IMG/VR virus record: IMGVR_UViG_3300022837_000010
Coordinates: 1 to 64,000 of that record
Length of the DNA: 64,000 nucleotides
Reading direction: 5' to 3' (one strand)
Source: a virus
Shown in pieces: positions 39,675 through 46,073 of this stretch (its first letter is position 1; each line of letters starts with the position of its first letter). The notes beneath the pieces were generated by a model. The model had not been told where the DNA came from and did not search any database. It was given only the letters and a program-made list of their open reading frames with translations. The position numbers and the translations under genes are program-made.

Positions 39675-39703
39675 TTGACTATTTTGGTTTTACTGTATAT
39701 ACA
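39675..39703 (+). promoter_or_regulatory. Promoter for the VRR-NUC-like gene
   Basis: TTGACT (39675-39680), 17-base spacer, TATACA (39698-39703), then 8 bases to the GTG start at 39712. There is no room for a ribosome binding site, so this message is leaderless or nearly so. Confidence 0.6.
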
Positions 39704-39711
39704 AGTGTACG

Positions 39712-40080
39712 GTGAAACCAGAACAAAAATTATATCATTTATTCAAAAAAAACTGTCCTGAAATACTGATTACACGGCTTGAATTATATTCCGCGCCAGG
39801 TGTCAGTGATTTACTATTATATAATAAGCTCAACGGTTTTTCTTTATTAGAGCTTAAAATACAAACAGGCAATAAAATTAAATTTAGCCCACACCAGATA
39901 CTATTCCACACCACCAGAAATAAACGTAATTATATTCTAGTTCAAACCGCAAGCGGTTCACGGTCAATGGTAAAACTTTACAGCTCTAAAAGTATCCAGG
40001 CCCTGGCCCTCGACCCGCGCGACGCCACCCCGCTAGCCGTGAATGATTGGCAAAAAATAGAAAAAATTTTAATCAGTTAA
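39712..40080 (+). CDS. VRR-NUC-like nuclease
   Basis: A 122-residue protein. SAPGVSDLLLYNKLNG, FSLLELKIQTGNKIKFSPHQ and the RNYILVQ strand form the PD-(D/E)XK core typical of VRR-NUC domains (Asp, then E-X-K). Expected to cleave branched or linear DNA. GTG start, directly after a promoter. The G+C content of the second half rises toward the GC-rich repeat tract that follows, unlike its neighbours. Confidence 0.7.
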   Translation: MKPEQKLYHLFKKNCPEILITRLELYSAPGVSDLLLYNKLNGFSLLELKIQTGNKIKFSPHQILFHTTRNKRNYILVQTASGSRSMVKLYSSKSIQALALDPRDATPLAVNDWQKIEKILIS

Positions 40081-40115
40081 TCAAACCGAGGCCCGCGCTC
40101 AACCGCACCTGGACG

Positions 40116-40165
40116 CCCTCAACAGCCCTCAACAGCCCTCAACAGCACCCAACAGCACCCAACCA
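40116..40165 (+). repeat. 10-bp tandem repeat, five copies
   Basis: Three copies of CCCTCAACAG (40116-40145), then CACCCAACAG and CACCCAACCA (to 40165). Immediately after the VRR-NUC-like gene. Confidence 0.8.
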
Positions 40166-40190
40166 CAACGGCCCGCGCTCCATGTTTCAC

Positions 40191-40243
40191 GTGTCAATGT
40201 GGCATAACCGCGCACCGCTATATGTTGTGTCAATGTGGCATAA
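40191..40243 (+). repeat. Pair of 17-bp direct repeats
   Basis: GTGTCAATGTGGCATAA at 40191-40207 and again at 40227-40243, 36 bp apart. Both lie before the first boundary element. They could be binding sites for one protein. Confidence 0.75.
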
Positions 40244-40266
40244 TGACGCGCGATGATTTGTCGCAG

Positions 40267-40293
40267 GCTTGTGACCTTCGGGCCCACCCACCC
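40267..40293 (+). repeat. Boundary element copy 1
   Basis: Consensus GCTTGTGACCT, two variable bases, then GGGCCCACCC and a C-rich end. Copy 1 reads GCTTGTGACCTTCGGGCCCA onwards. One of seven copies, all in the same orientation, in gaps between 40.2 and 42.9 kb. Confidence 0.75.
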
Positions 40294-40331
40294 ATTTAAA
40301 AAATAAAAAACACGGCTCGCGCACAGGTTGT

Positions 40332-40357
40332 GCTTGTGACCTACGGGCCCACTCCCC
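40332..40357 (+). repeat. Boundary element copy 2
   Basis: Reads GCTTGTGACCTACGGGCCCA onwards. It is followed by A-rich sequence and the terminator of the minus-strand gene ending at 40417. Confidence 0.75.
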
Positions 40358-40388
40358 CCCAAAAATGAAAAAAATTAAGATAAAAAAA

Positions 40389-40406
40389 GGGGGCTAAAAA
40401 GCCCCC
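40389..40406 (-). terminator. Terminator of cassette 1
   Basis: GGGGGCT (40389-40395) pairs with AGCCCCC (40400-40406). Read on the minus strand it is followed by TTTTTTTATC, a classic intrinsic terminator for the gene at 40417-40680. Confidence 0.8.
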
Positions 40407-40416
40407 TTTAAATTGG

Positions 40417-40680
40417 TTATCGGATCTCGGGATCGTCCGAAATACGATTTTCTTGCGCCCAATAATCACGGTTGTCTTGTTTGTTAGCGTAATAAAAACC
40501 CTCTTGCTCTTCCGCAAGTTGCTCAAGCCATATCCATAAAGGCATTGGCAGGCCGTCATTACCATCGATGAAATCTTTAGTTGCCCAAAAATTATCTCGA
40601 TCTGATATTTTCTTTTTGATTTGAGCGACCGTAAACTCTCCGTCGTTACCCTCAAAACAAACTTTTATTTTTTTAAACAT
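40417..40680 (-). CDS. Small accessory protein, cassette 1 (87 aa)
   Basis: Encodes MFKKIKVCFEGNDGEFTVAQ, then DGNDGLPMPLWIWLEQLAEE and an acidic, Asn-rich end. Trp/Pro-rich segment suggests a folded helix. A different frame of the same span (40341-40655) has no protein character. Standalone gene with its own terminator. Function unknown. Confidence 0.65.
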   Translation of the reverse strand: MFKKIKVCFEGNDGEFTVAQIKKKISDRDNFWATKDFIDGNDGLPMPLWIWLEQLAEEQEGFYYANKQDNRDYWAQENRISDDPEIR

Positions 40681-40746
40681 ATAAAAAGATTATTGCATAA
40701 TTAAATTAATTTCAAACTACATGTAGTGGTGTGACACTATAACACG

Positions 40747-40772
40747 GCTTGTTACCTTTGGGCCCACCCTCC
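40747..40772 (+). repeat. Boundary element copy 3
   Basis: Reads GCTTGTTACCTTTGGGCCCA onwards. It is preceded by ATGTAGTGGTGTGACA (40721-40736), a companion block also found before copy 7. Confidence 0.75.
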
Positions 40773-40789
40773 CCGTTCCATGTACCATT

Positions 40790-40815
40790 GCTTGTGGACT
40801 CTGGGCCCACCCTCC
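40790..40815 (+). repeat. Boundary element copy 4
   Basis: Reads GCTTGTGGACTCTGGGCCCA onwards, in tandem with copy 3 and directly before the terminator of cassette 2. Confidence 0.75.
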
Positions 40816-40849
40816 CTGTACAAAATTAAAAATAAAAAAGGCAAAGAAA

Positions 40850-40880
40850 AACCCCGCTTCAATTATCTTGAAGCGGGGTT
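40850..40880 (-). terminator. Terminator of cassette 2
   Basis: A 13-bp stem from 40850-40862 and 40868-40880 (ACCCCGCTTC with GAAGCGGGGT core) with a 5-base loop. On the minus strand TTTTTC follows. Homologous to the cassette 3 terminator at 41773-41801. Confidence 0.85.
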
Positions 40881-40885
40881 TGTTG

Positions 40886-41053
40886 TTATTGTTTAGATAT
40901 AATAGTTAATTTATTATATATAAGGTCGTATCTTTCACTATCTAAACCTACGTCATTCTTATCTAGTTCTTTAGCCCCTAAAGAGCTGTCAGCATACCAC
41001 TCTTCCAAAGTTTCTAATAAATTGTCAGCGTCTTTTTTTGTTATTTTTACCAT
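40886..41053 (-). CDS. Small accessory protein, cassette 2 (55 aa)
   Basis: The ATG at 41053 after AAAAGGAATATAAAA gives MVKITKKDADNLLETLEEWY, then acidic and helical. The earlier in-frame start lies in the overlapping upstream gene and lacks a ribosome site. Last gene of the cassette, directly before its terminator. Function unknown. Confidence 0.6.
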   Translation of the reverse strand: MVKITKKDADNLLETLEEWYADSSLGAKELDKNDVGLDSERYDLIYNKLTIISKQ

Positions 41054-41069
41054 TTTTATATTCCTTTTA

Positions 41070-41390
41070 TTAAGATTGTAATTCTTCAAATGATTTAGGT
41101 GTAAACCATCTATCACGCTCAATACCTAGCCCCATGCTAACCCGCATTGACGCTAATTCATCTAGGCTAACATAACCTAATTCAGCGTCACCCACATCAC
41201 ATAAGCCAAATGCTATATTGGTGTTAGGGTCAAGCTCGGACAAGTACCACGTACCACGGCCCGTTGGATTGAATAATTTTACCACCGCTTTAAATTCTTT
41301 GTATTGCGGGTGCTCATCATTCCAATATTTTTTGTGGTGCTCATGATTTTTTACAAGTTTTTCTTTTTGTGCTTTTGTTAGTAGTTCCAT
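41070..41390 (-). CDS. DUF2958-family protein
   Basis: The ATG at 41390 after GAGGAGATATAAT gives 106 residues. MELLTKAQKEKL, FKAVVKLFNPTGRGTWYLSE, NIAFGLCDVGDAELGYVSL and RDRWFTPKSFEEL are the conserved blocks of DUF2958, usually found on plasmids and other mobile elements. Role not known. Middle gene of cassette 2. Confidence 0.85.
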   Translation of the reverse strand: MELLTKAQKEKLVKNHEHHKKYWNDEHPQYKEFKAVVKLFNPTGRGTWYLSELDPNTNIAFGLCDVGDAELGYVSLDELASMRVSMGLGIERDRWFTPKSFEELQS

Positions 41391-41391
41391 A

Positions 41392-41577
41392 TTATATCTC
41401 CTCACTAGGTTGTTTTAATTTGTAGCCTAGGGCTTTGATACAATCAATCACACCAGGTAACAAAGTTTTATTTCCGCTAATGTTAGCAAAAATTTTAGCT
41501 TTATCACAAACGGGATAAACATATTCATTACCCCAATTTGATTTTCTTTTTACTATTATTGTTTTTTCATCTGTCAT
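41392..41577 (-). CDS. Cassette-head protein A (61 aa), paralogue of 42227-42400
   Basis: Encodes MTDEKTIIVKRKSNWGNEYV, then YPVCDKAKIFANISGNKTLL and IKALGYKL. It aligns without gaps to the 57-residue protein at 42227-42400 over about 54 residues, sharing YP-C-K--I, G-KTLL and IK-LGY-L. First gene of cassette 2. Function unknown; one Cys is conserved. Confidence 0.65.
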   Translation of the reverse strand: MTDEKTIIVKRKSNWGNEYVYPVCDKAKIFANISGNKTLLPGVIDCIKALGYKLKQPSEEI

Positions 41578-41620
41578 ACATAGACAATATATAGTTCACC
41601 ATGTAATTCAATATATATAT

Positions 41621-41634
41621 TATATTATCCCATA
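41621..41634. promoter_or_regulatory. Shared 14-bp motif, copy 3
   Basis: TATATTATCCCATA. Related sites are 39150-39163, 39226-39239 and 42681-42694. It lies upstream of the cassette 2 genes and near the TGTCGCACCAC block at 41642-41652. Confidence 0.5.
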
Positions 41635-41653
41635 CGCAATATGTCGCACCACT

Positions 41654-41679
41654 GCTTGTGAACTTTGGGCCCACCCTCC
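41654..41679 (+). repeat. Boundary element copy 5
   Basis: Reads GCTTGTGAACTTTGGGCCCA onwards. Preceded by TGTCGCACCAC (41642-41652), the reverse complement of the GTGGTGCGACA core seen before copy 7. Confidence 0.75.
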
Positions 41680-41687
41680 TATAACAT

Positions 41688-41713
41688 GCTTGTGACCTCT
41701 GGGCCCACCCTCC
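41688..41713 (+). repeat. Boundary element copy 6
   Basis: Reads GCTTGTGACCTCTGGGCCCA onwards, in tandem with copy 5, followed by A-rich sequence and the terminator of cassette 3. Confidence 0.75.
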
Positions 41714-41772
41714 TATAAAAAAAATAAAATGTAGTTTAGAATTATTCTAATGTAGATTTTAGGTAAAGAAAA

Positions 41773-41801
41773 ACCCCGCTCCAAGTATCTCGGAGCGGGG
41801 T
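41773..41801 (-). terminator. Terminator of cassette 3
   Basis: ACCCCGCTCC (41773-41782) pairs with GGAGCGGGGT (41792-41801). On the minus strand TTTTC follows. The stem differs from that of cassette 2 by a paired substitution that preserves pairing, so the hairpin is under selection. Confidence 0.85.
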
Positions 41802-41808
41802 GAGTTGG

Positions 41809-42027
41809 TTAGCTGATTACTTTCCAAGTCACAGAACTTTCAAAATTATTATAAGGAACAAACCCTTCTGTTTTATTTTGAAATACTACTTCATCTCTTA
41901 TGAAGGCTTTTAATTGGTCAGCGCCTTCCTCTTGGTCTTTAAAAGCCTTACCCGTATCATCAGCGTATTGGTGGTCAGCTTCTATTTTTTTCTTATCGAT
42001 TGTGAATGTTAAAGTTTCGTTACTCAT
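41809..42027 (-). CDS. Small accessory protein, cassette 3 (72 aa)
   Basis: Encodes MSNETLTFTIDKKKIEADHQ, then DTGKAFKDQEEGADQLKAFI and a WKVIS end. Helical and acidic. GGAGCAAAAATA precedes it and it overlaps the neighbouring gene by one base (TAATG). Last gene of cassette 3. Function unknown. Confidence 0.6.
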   Translation of the reverse strand: MSNETLTFTIDKKKIEADHQYADDTGKAFKDQEEGADQLKAFIRDEVVFQNKTEGFVPYNNFESSVTWKVIS

Positions 42028-42230
42028 TATTTTTGCTCCTTGTTTAGTTTTTCTATTTCAGTAAATGCCATTTGTGTAGCGTCTCCAAATGTCATTTGAT
42101 TATTCAAACCGATTGAATTTATTTTACCATTAGATTTATTTTCTAATAATAAAAGCCATCTTCTCGACCCGATGTCATCGCTGTAGGTAGTTTCACAACT
42201 GAACCAATAACCTTGATAACTATTCTTCAT
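42027..42230 (-). CDS. Small accessory protein, cassette 3 (67 aa)
   Basis: Encodes MKNSYQGYWFSCETTYSDDI and a beta-rich end (RRWLLLLENKSNG) with a helix (QMAFTEIEKLNKE). Overlaps both neighbours by a few bases. Unknown function. Confidence 0.6.
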   Translation of the reverse strand: MKNSYQGYWFSCETTYSDDIGSRRWLLLLENKSNGKINSIGLNNQMTFGDATQMAFTEIEKLNKEQK

Positions 42231-42400
42231 ATTGCCTCCGATTTAGTTACTAGAGAATACCCTAGTTTTTTTATTAATTTAATATCATCAGCAAGCAAAG
42301 TCTTTTGACCTGTCAACGCTGTTAATATTTGCGACTTACTACACTTGGGGTAGATACGCTCTACCCCAAATACATTTTTCTTCTCTACGATTAGTTGCAT
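42227..42400 (-). CDS. Cassette-head protein B (57 aa), paralogue of 41392-41577
   Basis: Encodes MQLIVEKKNVFGVERIYPKC, then SKSQILTALTGQKTLLADDI and IKKLGYSL. Gap-free alignment with protein A as described there. The start has AAGGGAAGAG upstream. It overlaps genes on both sides (TAATG and ATGA). Confidence 0.65.
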   Translation of the reverse strand: MQLIVEKKNVFGVERIYPKCSKSQILTALTGQKTLLADDIKLIKKLGYSLVTKSEAI

Positions 42401-42609
42401 TATTTCTCTTCCCTTTTTTCTAGTTCAACTCTGTAATCAAAATCTTTTGAAGCAAGTTCAACTATTCTTGATTGTAGTTCTTTATATTCATCACGAGGCA
42501 TTAGGTCACTTAAAGAACTAACAGTGCAGTCCTTCCATCTCTTAACCCATTGGTCTTCAGTGTTAACCACCTCCTTACCAAACATATTATAAGTATTAAT
42601 TGTTTTCAT
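42400..42609 (-). CDS. Small accessory protein, cassette 3 first gene (69 aa)
   Basis: The ATG at 42609 after AAAAAAAGGAAATATAAAA gives MKTINTYNMFGKEVVNTEDQ, then WKDCTVSSLSDLM and a charged helix (YKELQSRIVELASK). The leader is nearly identical to that of the gene at 41053. Function unknown. Confidence 0.6.
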   Translation of the reverse strand: MKTINTYNMFGKEVVNTEDQWVKRWKDCTVSSLSDLMPRDEYKELQSRIVELASKDFDYRVELEKREEK

Positions 42610-42794
42610 TTTTATATTTCCTTTTTTTATTTTCATATCACTTACTGTACCAGTTAACTTGTAGTACTAAAGAACATTCGTATAATATCCCAAGCGATGC
42701 GACAACTTTGACCAGTGTGATATCTTTACTACACTCCGAAAACGCATACCCACATCTTGTGTCGATGCGACATCTTCGCTACTAGATGTAGTGG

Positions 42795-42811
42795 TGCGAC
42801 AATATGTCGCA
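42795..42811. repeat. 17-bp palindrome
   Basis: TGCGACA and TGTCGCA around ATA, seven perfect base pairs in each arm. Related half-sites are at 42697-42704 and 42765-42772. Confidence 0.75.
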
Positions 42812-42815
42812 GTCA

Positions 42816-42841
42816 GCTCGTGCCCTACGGGCCCACCCTCC
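42816..42841 (+). repeat. Boundary element copy 7
   Basis: Reads GCTCGTGCCCTACGGGCCCA onwards, the most diverged copy. It follows ATGTAGTGGTGCGACA (42786-42801), as copy 3 follows its companion block. Confidence 0.7.
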
Positions 42842-42954
42842 GCACACACACACAAACAAAGTCGAGGGGTCCCTAGACCTTTGAGTGTAACTATGATATA
42901 AACACCCCCTACACCCCTTTTCGTGGGGTCTAGCAAATTATTTAGTCTATATAG

Positions 42955-42982
42955 TTGGTTTTAGACAAAGACATGCTATAAA
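42955..42982 (+). promoter_or_regulatory. Candidate promoter of the late structural operon
   Basis: TTGGTT (42955-42960), 16-base spacer, TATAAA (42977-42982). About 60 bases upstream of the large terminase ATG. The -35 is weak. Confidence 0.45.
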
Positions 42983-43043
42983 ATACAAACGAAAAAAAAA
43001 ACTAATAAAAACAGAGTCTGAAAAAATTCTGCAAAAAATTTAT

Positions 43044-44507
43044 ATGGATGAAGAGAAGTTAAATAGATTACCCCCGGACGTTAAGAAACAATTCTTAAAG
43101 TATGCAATAAAACTATCTGAAAAAAAACAGAAGACTAAAGTCCACGATGACTTCTTAACTTTTGTAAAACATGTCTGGCCTGAATTTATAGAAGGTAAAC
43201 ATCACAAAGAAATTGCAAAAAAATTTAATGATATTGCAAATGGCAAAATAAAAAGACTCATTATTAATATGCCACCTAGACACACAAAATCGGAATTTGC
43301 ATCTTTTCTATTACCTGCCTGGATGGTGGGACGAAGACCTAATTTAAAAATTATACAATCCACGCACACCACTGAACTTGCAATAAGATTTGGTCGTAAG
43401 GCAAAGACTCTTATGGACTCTCCAGAATATAAACAAGTATTCGAGACAAGACTCCGAGAGGACAGTCAAGCCGCGGGCAAATGGGAGACGGCACAAGGTG
43501 GAGAATATTATGCAGCGGGTGTCGGATCAGCGATCACGGGTCGTGGAGCGGACTTATTGATTATTGATGATCCTCACTCGGAGCAAGATGCGTTGAACAT
43601 GTCATCCATGGAACGTGCTTATGAATGGTATACATCCGGACCACGTCAAAGACTTCAACCAGGTGGAACTATTGTAGTCGTTATGACTAGATGGAATATG
43701 AAAGATCTAACAGGGATGTTATTAAAACATCAAAAAGAATTAAAATCAGATAAATGGGAACTTATAGAATTTCCTGCAATCCTTCCATCAGGTAAATCAG
43801 TTTGGCCAGAGTATTGGAAGTTAGAAGAATTAGAAGGAGTTAAGGCCAGTTTAAGTGTTGGTAAGTGGAACGCGCAATGGATGCAAAACCCAACTTCTGA
43901 AGAAGGCTCTTTAATCAAAAGGGAATGGTGGCGGAAATGGGACCGGGATTATATTCCAAAACTACAACATGTCATACAATCTTATGATACTGCTTTTCTT
44001 AAAAAAGAATCTGCCGATTACTCTGCAATCACTACTTGGGGTGTATTTCAAGAAAATCCTGACTCTGCTCCTAATTTAATTTTATTGGACGCCGTCAAGG
44101 AACGACTCGAATTTCCAGAACTTCGTAAAAAAGCCAAGGAACAATATGACTATTGGAAACCTGAAACAGTTATCATCGAGGCTAAAGCAAGTGGACTACC
44201 CTTAACTTATGAGTTGCGTAAGATGGGGATACCTGTTATAAACTTCACTCCTAGTAAAGGTAATGATAAACATGCTAGGGTAAACGCCTGTTCACCTCTA
44301 TTTGAGTCTGGACAAATTTGGGCGCCAGATGAAAAATTCGCTGATGAGGTGATTGAAGAATGTGCATCATTTCCTTATGGAGATCATGATGATTTGGTGG
44401 ATAGCACAACACAAGCGGTAATGCGATTTCGTCAAGGTGGTTTTATTGGTCACCCTGAAGATGAAAAAGACGAAGTTTCAATGCCACATAACAGGACTTA
44501 TTATTAA
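43044..44507 (+). CDS. Terminase large subunit
   Basis: A 487-residue packaging motor. The ATPase part shows MPPRHTKS (76-83, Walker A type) and LLIIDDPHSEQ (about 171-181, Walker B and catalytic acid). The nuclease part shows SYDTAFLKKESADYSAITTW (about 315), VIIEAKASG (about 375) and DDLVDSTTQAVMRF (about 455), supplying the acidic metal ligands. It translocates DNA into the capsid and cuts it. The small subunit is encoded 6 kb away on the opposite strand. Confidence 0.93.
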   Translation: MDEEKLNRLPPDVKKQFLKYAIKLSEKKQKTKVHDDFLTFVKHVWPEFIEGKHHKEIAKKFNDIANGKIKRLIINMPPRHTKSEFASFLLPAWMVGRRPNLKIIQSTHTTELAIRFGRKAKTLMDSPEYKQVFETRLREDSQAAGKWETAQGGEYYAAGVGSAITGRGADLLIIDDPHSEQDALNMSSMERAYEWYTSGPRQRLQPGGTIVVVMTRWNMKDLTGMLLKHQKELKSDKWELIEFPAILPSGKSVWPEYWKLEELEGVKASLSVGKWNAQWMQNPTSEEGSLIKREWWRKWDRDYIPKLQHVIQSYDTAFLKKESADYSAITTWGVFQENPDSAPNLILLDAVKERLEFPELRKKAKEQYDYWKPETVIIEAKASGLPLTYELRKMGIPVINFTPSKGNDKHARVNACSPLFESGQIWAPDEKFADEVIEECASFPYGDHDDLVDSTTQAVMRFRQGGFIGHPEDEKDEVSMPHNRTYY

Positions 44508-44509
44508 CT

Positions 44510-45832
44510 ATGCCAGCATTAGCAATACCTATCCTAATACCTTTTGCAGAAGCAGCAGGAATAACTATTAATGCAGTAGCATCTGCAGCAGGATTAGATT
44601 TACTCTCAAAAAAAGTTGAAGAATACATAGAAGACAATCCAGAACAATCTCAAAAAATTTTCGCAATGATTATGCCCGAACAAGGTCTGGCTAATATTCT
44701 TAAAAATAAATCATCTGAAGGTGATGAAGAAGTTAGTGAAGAAGAACTTGGGGAAATAGAAACACCAAAATTAACTGGTAAAGAAAAAGGTAAAGCAATG
44801 GCAGATACTGCCAATAGTGAAACAGGAAATTATTCTGATCCAAATGCAAGTGATGGTTACGCAAGTAAAAGAGGACGAATGATTAAAAAAGCTGAAGACT
44901 TGGGTTTGGCAAATCCGGACCTAAAAGATAATTACAAACCATCAGGTTATACAGGTTGGAAAAAGTTTGCAAATAAATATAAAAAGAAATACGCGGACGG
45001 CGGAATTGCATCTATGATGCAACCTAAAAGAGCAGGATATGCTATGGGAGGAATGCTTTCTAATCTTATAACAAGTAGTCCACAAATTCTTTCACAAGTA
45101 AATTCAAATTCACAAAACAATTCTAATTGGTGGGATACATTAGATGCACAAGGTATGAATGTTTATAACTCTATGAAACGAGGTGGACATGATGATGTAA
45201 CTATTCAAGGTCAATTAGCAATGTTGGGTTACTATGATCCTAATACTACACCACCGGATTCAACACCAGATATACCTGTAGTATCTCCTCGTAATATTAT
45301 TAATAATGGAGGCAATGACAAGGGTGGAATTACTGCAGCTAGACCAGGTTTAGGATACAAAGGACCAGGATCAACAGTAAGTGGAAATTTTAATATAGAA
45401 GACATTGGTGAAGGAACAGTTGATAGTGATGATTTAAGTTTTGGTCTTTCACTTAAAGAAGGAATTTTTGGTTTACAAAGAATGCTTGGAAATATACCAA
45501 CTCCATTAAATTTAGCTTTAAAAGCAGCAAATAAATTTAAAAATTATAGAGCAGATAAAAAAGCTGAAGCACAAGTTGCTCAAGCCGCAGCAGAAGAAGC
45601 CGCAGCAGCAAATAGAGCAGAAGCAAATAGGATTTCAAACAGATTAGCAAATGAATATTCAGCTCAACAACAAAGAGATGGTAGAGATTTTTCTGTAAGT
45701 GGTCCAGATACATCGGCCAACCCAACAGGTAAAAGTAATCAAGCTAGTTCCGAAAGAGGTTACTCATTACATGGAAAAAAAGGTGGATTTGTACCAACTG
45801 GTCTAGCTACAATGTTTAGGAGAAAAAGATAA
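44510..45832 (+). CDS. Hypothetical virion-associated protein (440 aa)
   Basis: N-terminal hydrophobic stretch (MPALAIPILIPFAEAAGITI), acidic region at 70-85, then SGYTGWKKFANKYKKKYADG and Gly/Met-rich linkers (GYAMGGML). MKRGGHDDVTIQGQLAMLGY around residue 225 is shared with the protein at 10115. C-terminal Ala/Glu helix (residues 350-385) and a GGFVPTGLATMFRRKR end. Likely virion-associated given location between terminase and portal and motif sharing with the ejection region; not proven. Confidence 0.6.
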   Translation: MPALAIPILIPFAEAAGITINAVASAAGLDLLSKKVEEYIEDNPEQSQKIFAMIMPEQGLANILKNKSSEGDEEVSEEELGEIETPKLTGKEKGKAMADTANSETGNYSDPNASDGYASKRGRMIKKAEDLGLANPDLKDNYKPSGYTGWKKFANKYKKKYADGGIASMMQPKRAGYAMGGMLSNLITSSPQILSQVNSNSQNNSNWWDTLDAQGMNVYNSMKRGGHDDVTIQGQLAMLGYYDPNTTPPDSTPDIPVVSPRNIINNGGNDKGGITAARPGLGYKGPGSTVSGNFNIEDIGEGTVDSDDLSFGLSLKEGIFGLQRMLGNIPTPLNLALKAANKFKNYRADKKAEAQVAQAAAEEAAAANRAEANRISNRLANEYSAQQQRDGRDFSVSGPDTSANPTGKSNQASSERGYSLHGKKGGFVPTGLATMFRRKR

Positions 45833-46065
45833 TGGATATTAAATACAACGAAATCATAGGTGCATTTGTAAATACGGCAAATGATGAAAAAGTAACCCAA
45901 GCTGAACTATTGGAATGGGCTGCTGAAAACCCAATGCCTTTAGATGAACCTAAAAAACAAGATCCTCAAATGCTCAATGAAGTAATTGAAAGTTTGACAG
46001 TTAAACAAACACCTGATAGTACTTCTGTCGAAGAAGGTGTTAAATCAATAACAGAGAAGGTATAG
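45832..46065 (+). CDS. Small hypothetical protein (77 aa)
   Basis: Encodes MDIKYNEIIGAFVNTANDEK, then ELLEWAAENPMPLDEP and an acidic end. The ATG overlaps the previous stop. Predicted helical; small proteins of this type often sit just before the portal gene in marine phages. Unknown function. Confidence 0.6.
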   Translation: MDIKYNEIIGAFVNTANDEKVTQAELLEWAAENPMPLDEPKKQDPQMLNEVIESLTVKQTPDSTSVEEGVKSITEKV

Positions 46066-46073
46066 AATAGCTC

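Larger units (their letters stand above)
40081..40416. other. GC-rich repeat tract without a gene
   Basis: No supported gene. Contains the 10-bp tandem at 40116-40165, GCCCGCGCTC twice (40091-40100, 40171-40180), the pair of 17-bp direct repeats at 40191-40207 and 40227-40243, two copies of the dispersed boundary element, and the terminator at 40389-40406. Composition is unlike the AT-rich surroundings, suggesting separate origin. Confidence 0.6.
42610..43043. other. Gene-free gap before the large terminase
   Basis: No supported gene in 434 bases. It holds the 14-bp motif (42681-42694), ATGCGACA at 42697-42704 and 42765-42772, the perfect palindrome at 42795-42811, boundary element copy 7, an ACAC tract, inverted CTAGACC/GGTCTAG (42873-42879, 42927-42933) and the promoter at 42955. 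It is a good candidate for packaging-recognition or late-control sites. Confidence 0.6.

Noticed and set aside
40047-40256. Plus-strand frame through the 10-bp repeats
   Set aside because: It overlaps the nuclease end, is built from repeat units (Pro/Gln/Asn-rich) and has no start signal.
36347-42609. CRISPR array among the repeats
   Set aside because: Repeats are irregularly spaced, lie in leaders or boundaries and lack similar-length unique spacers; no cas genes were seen.
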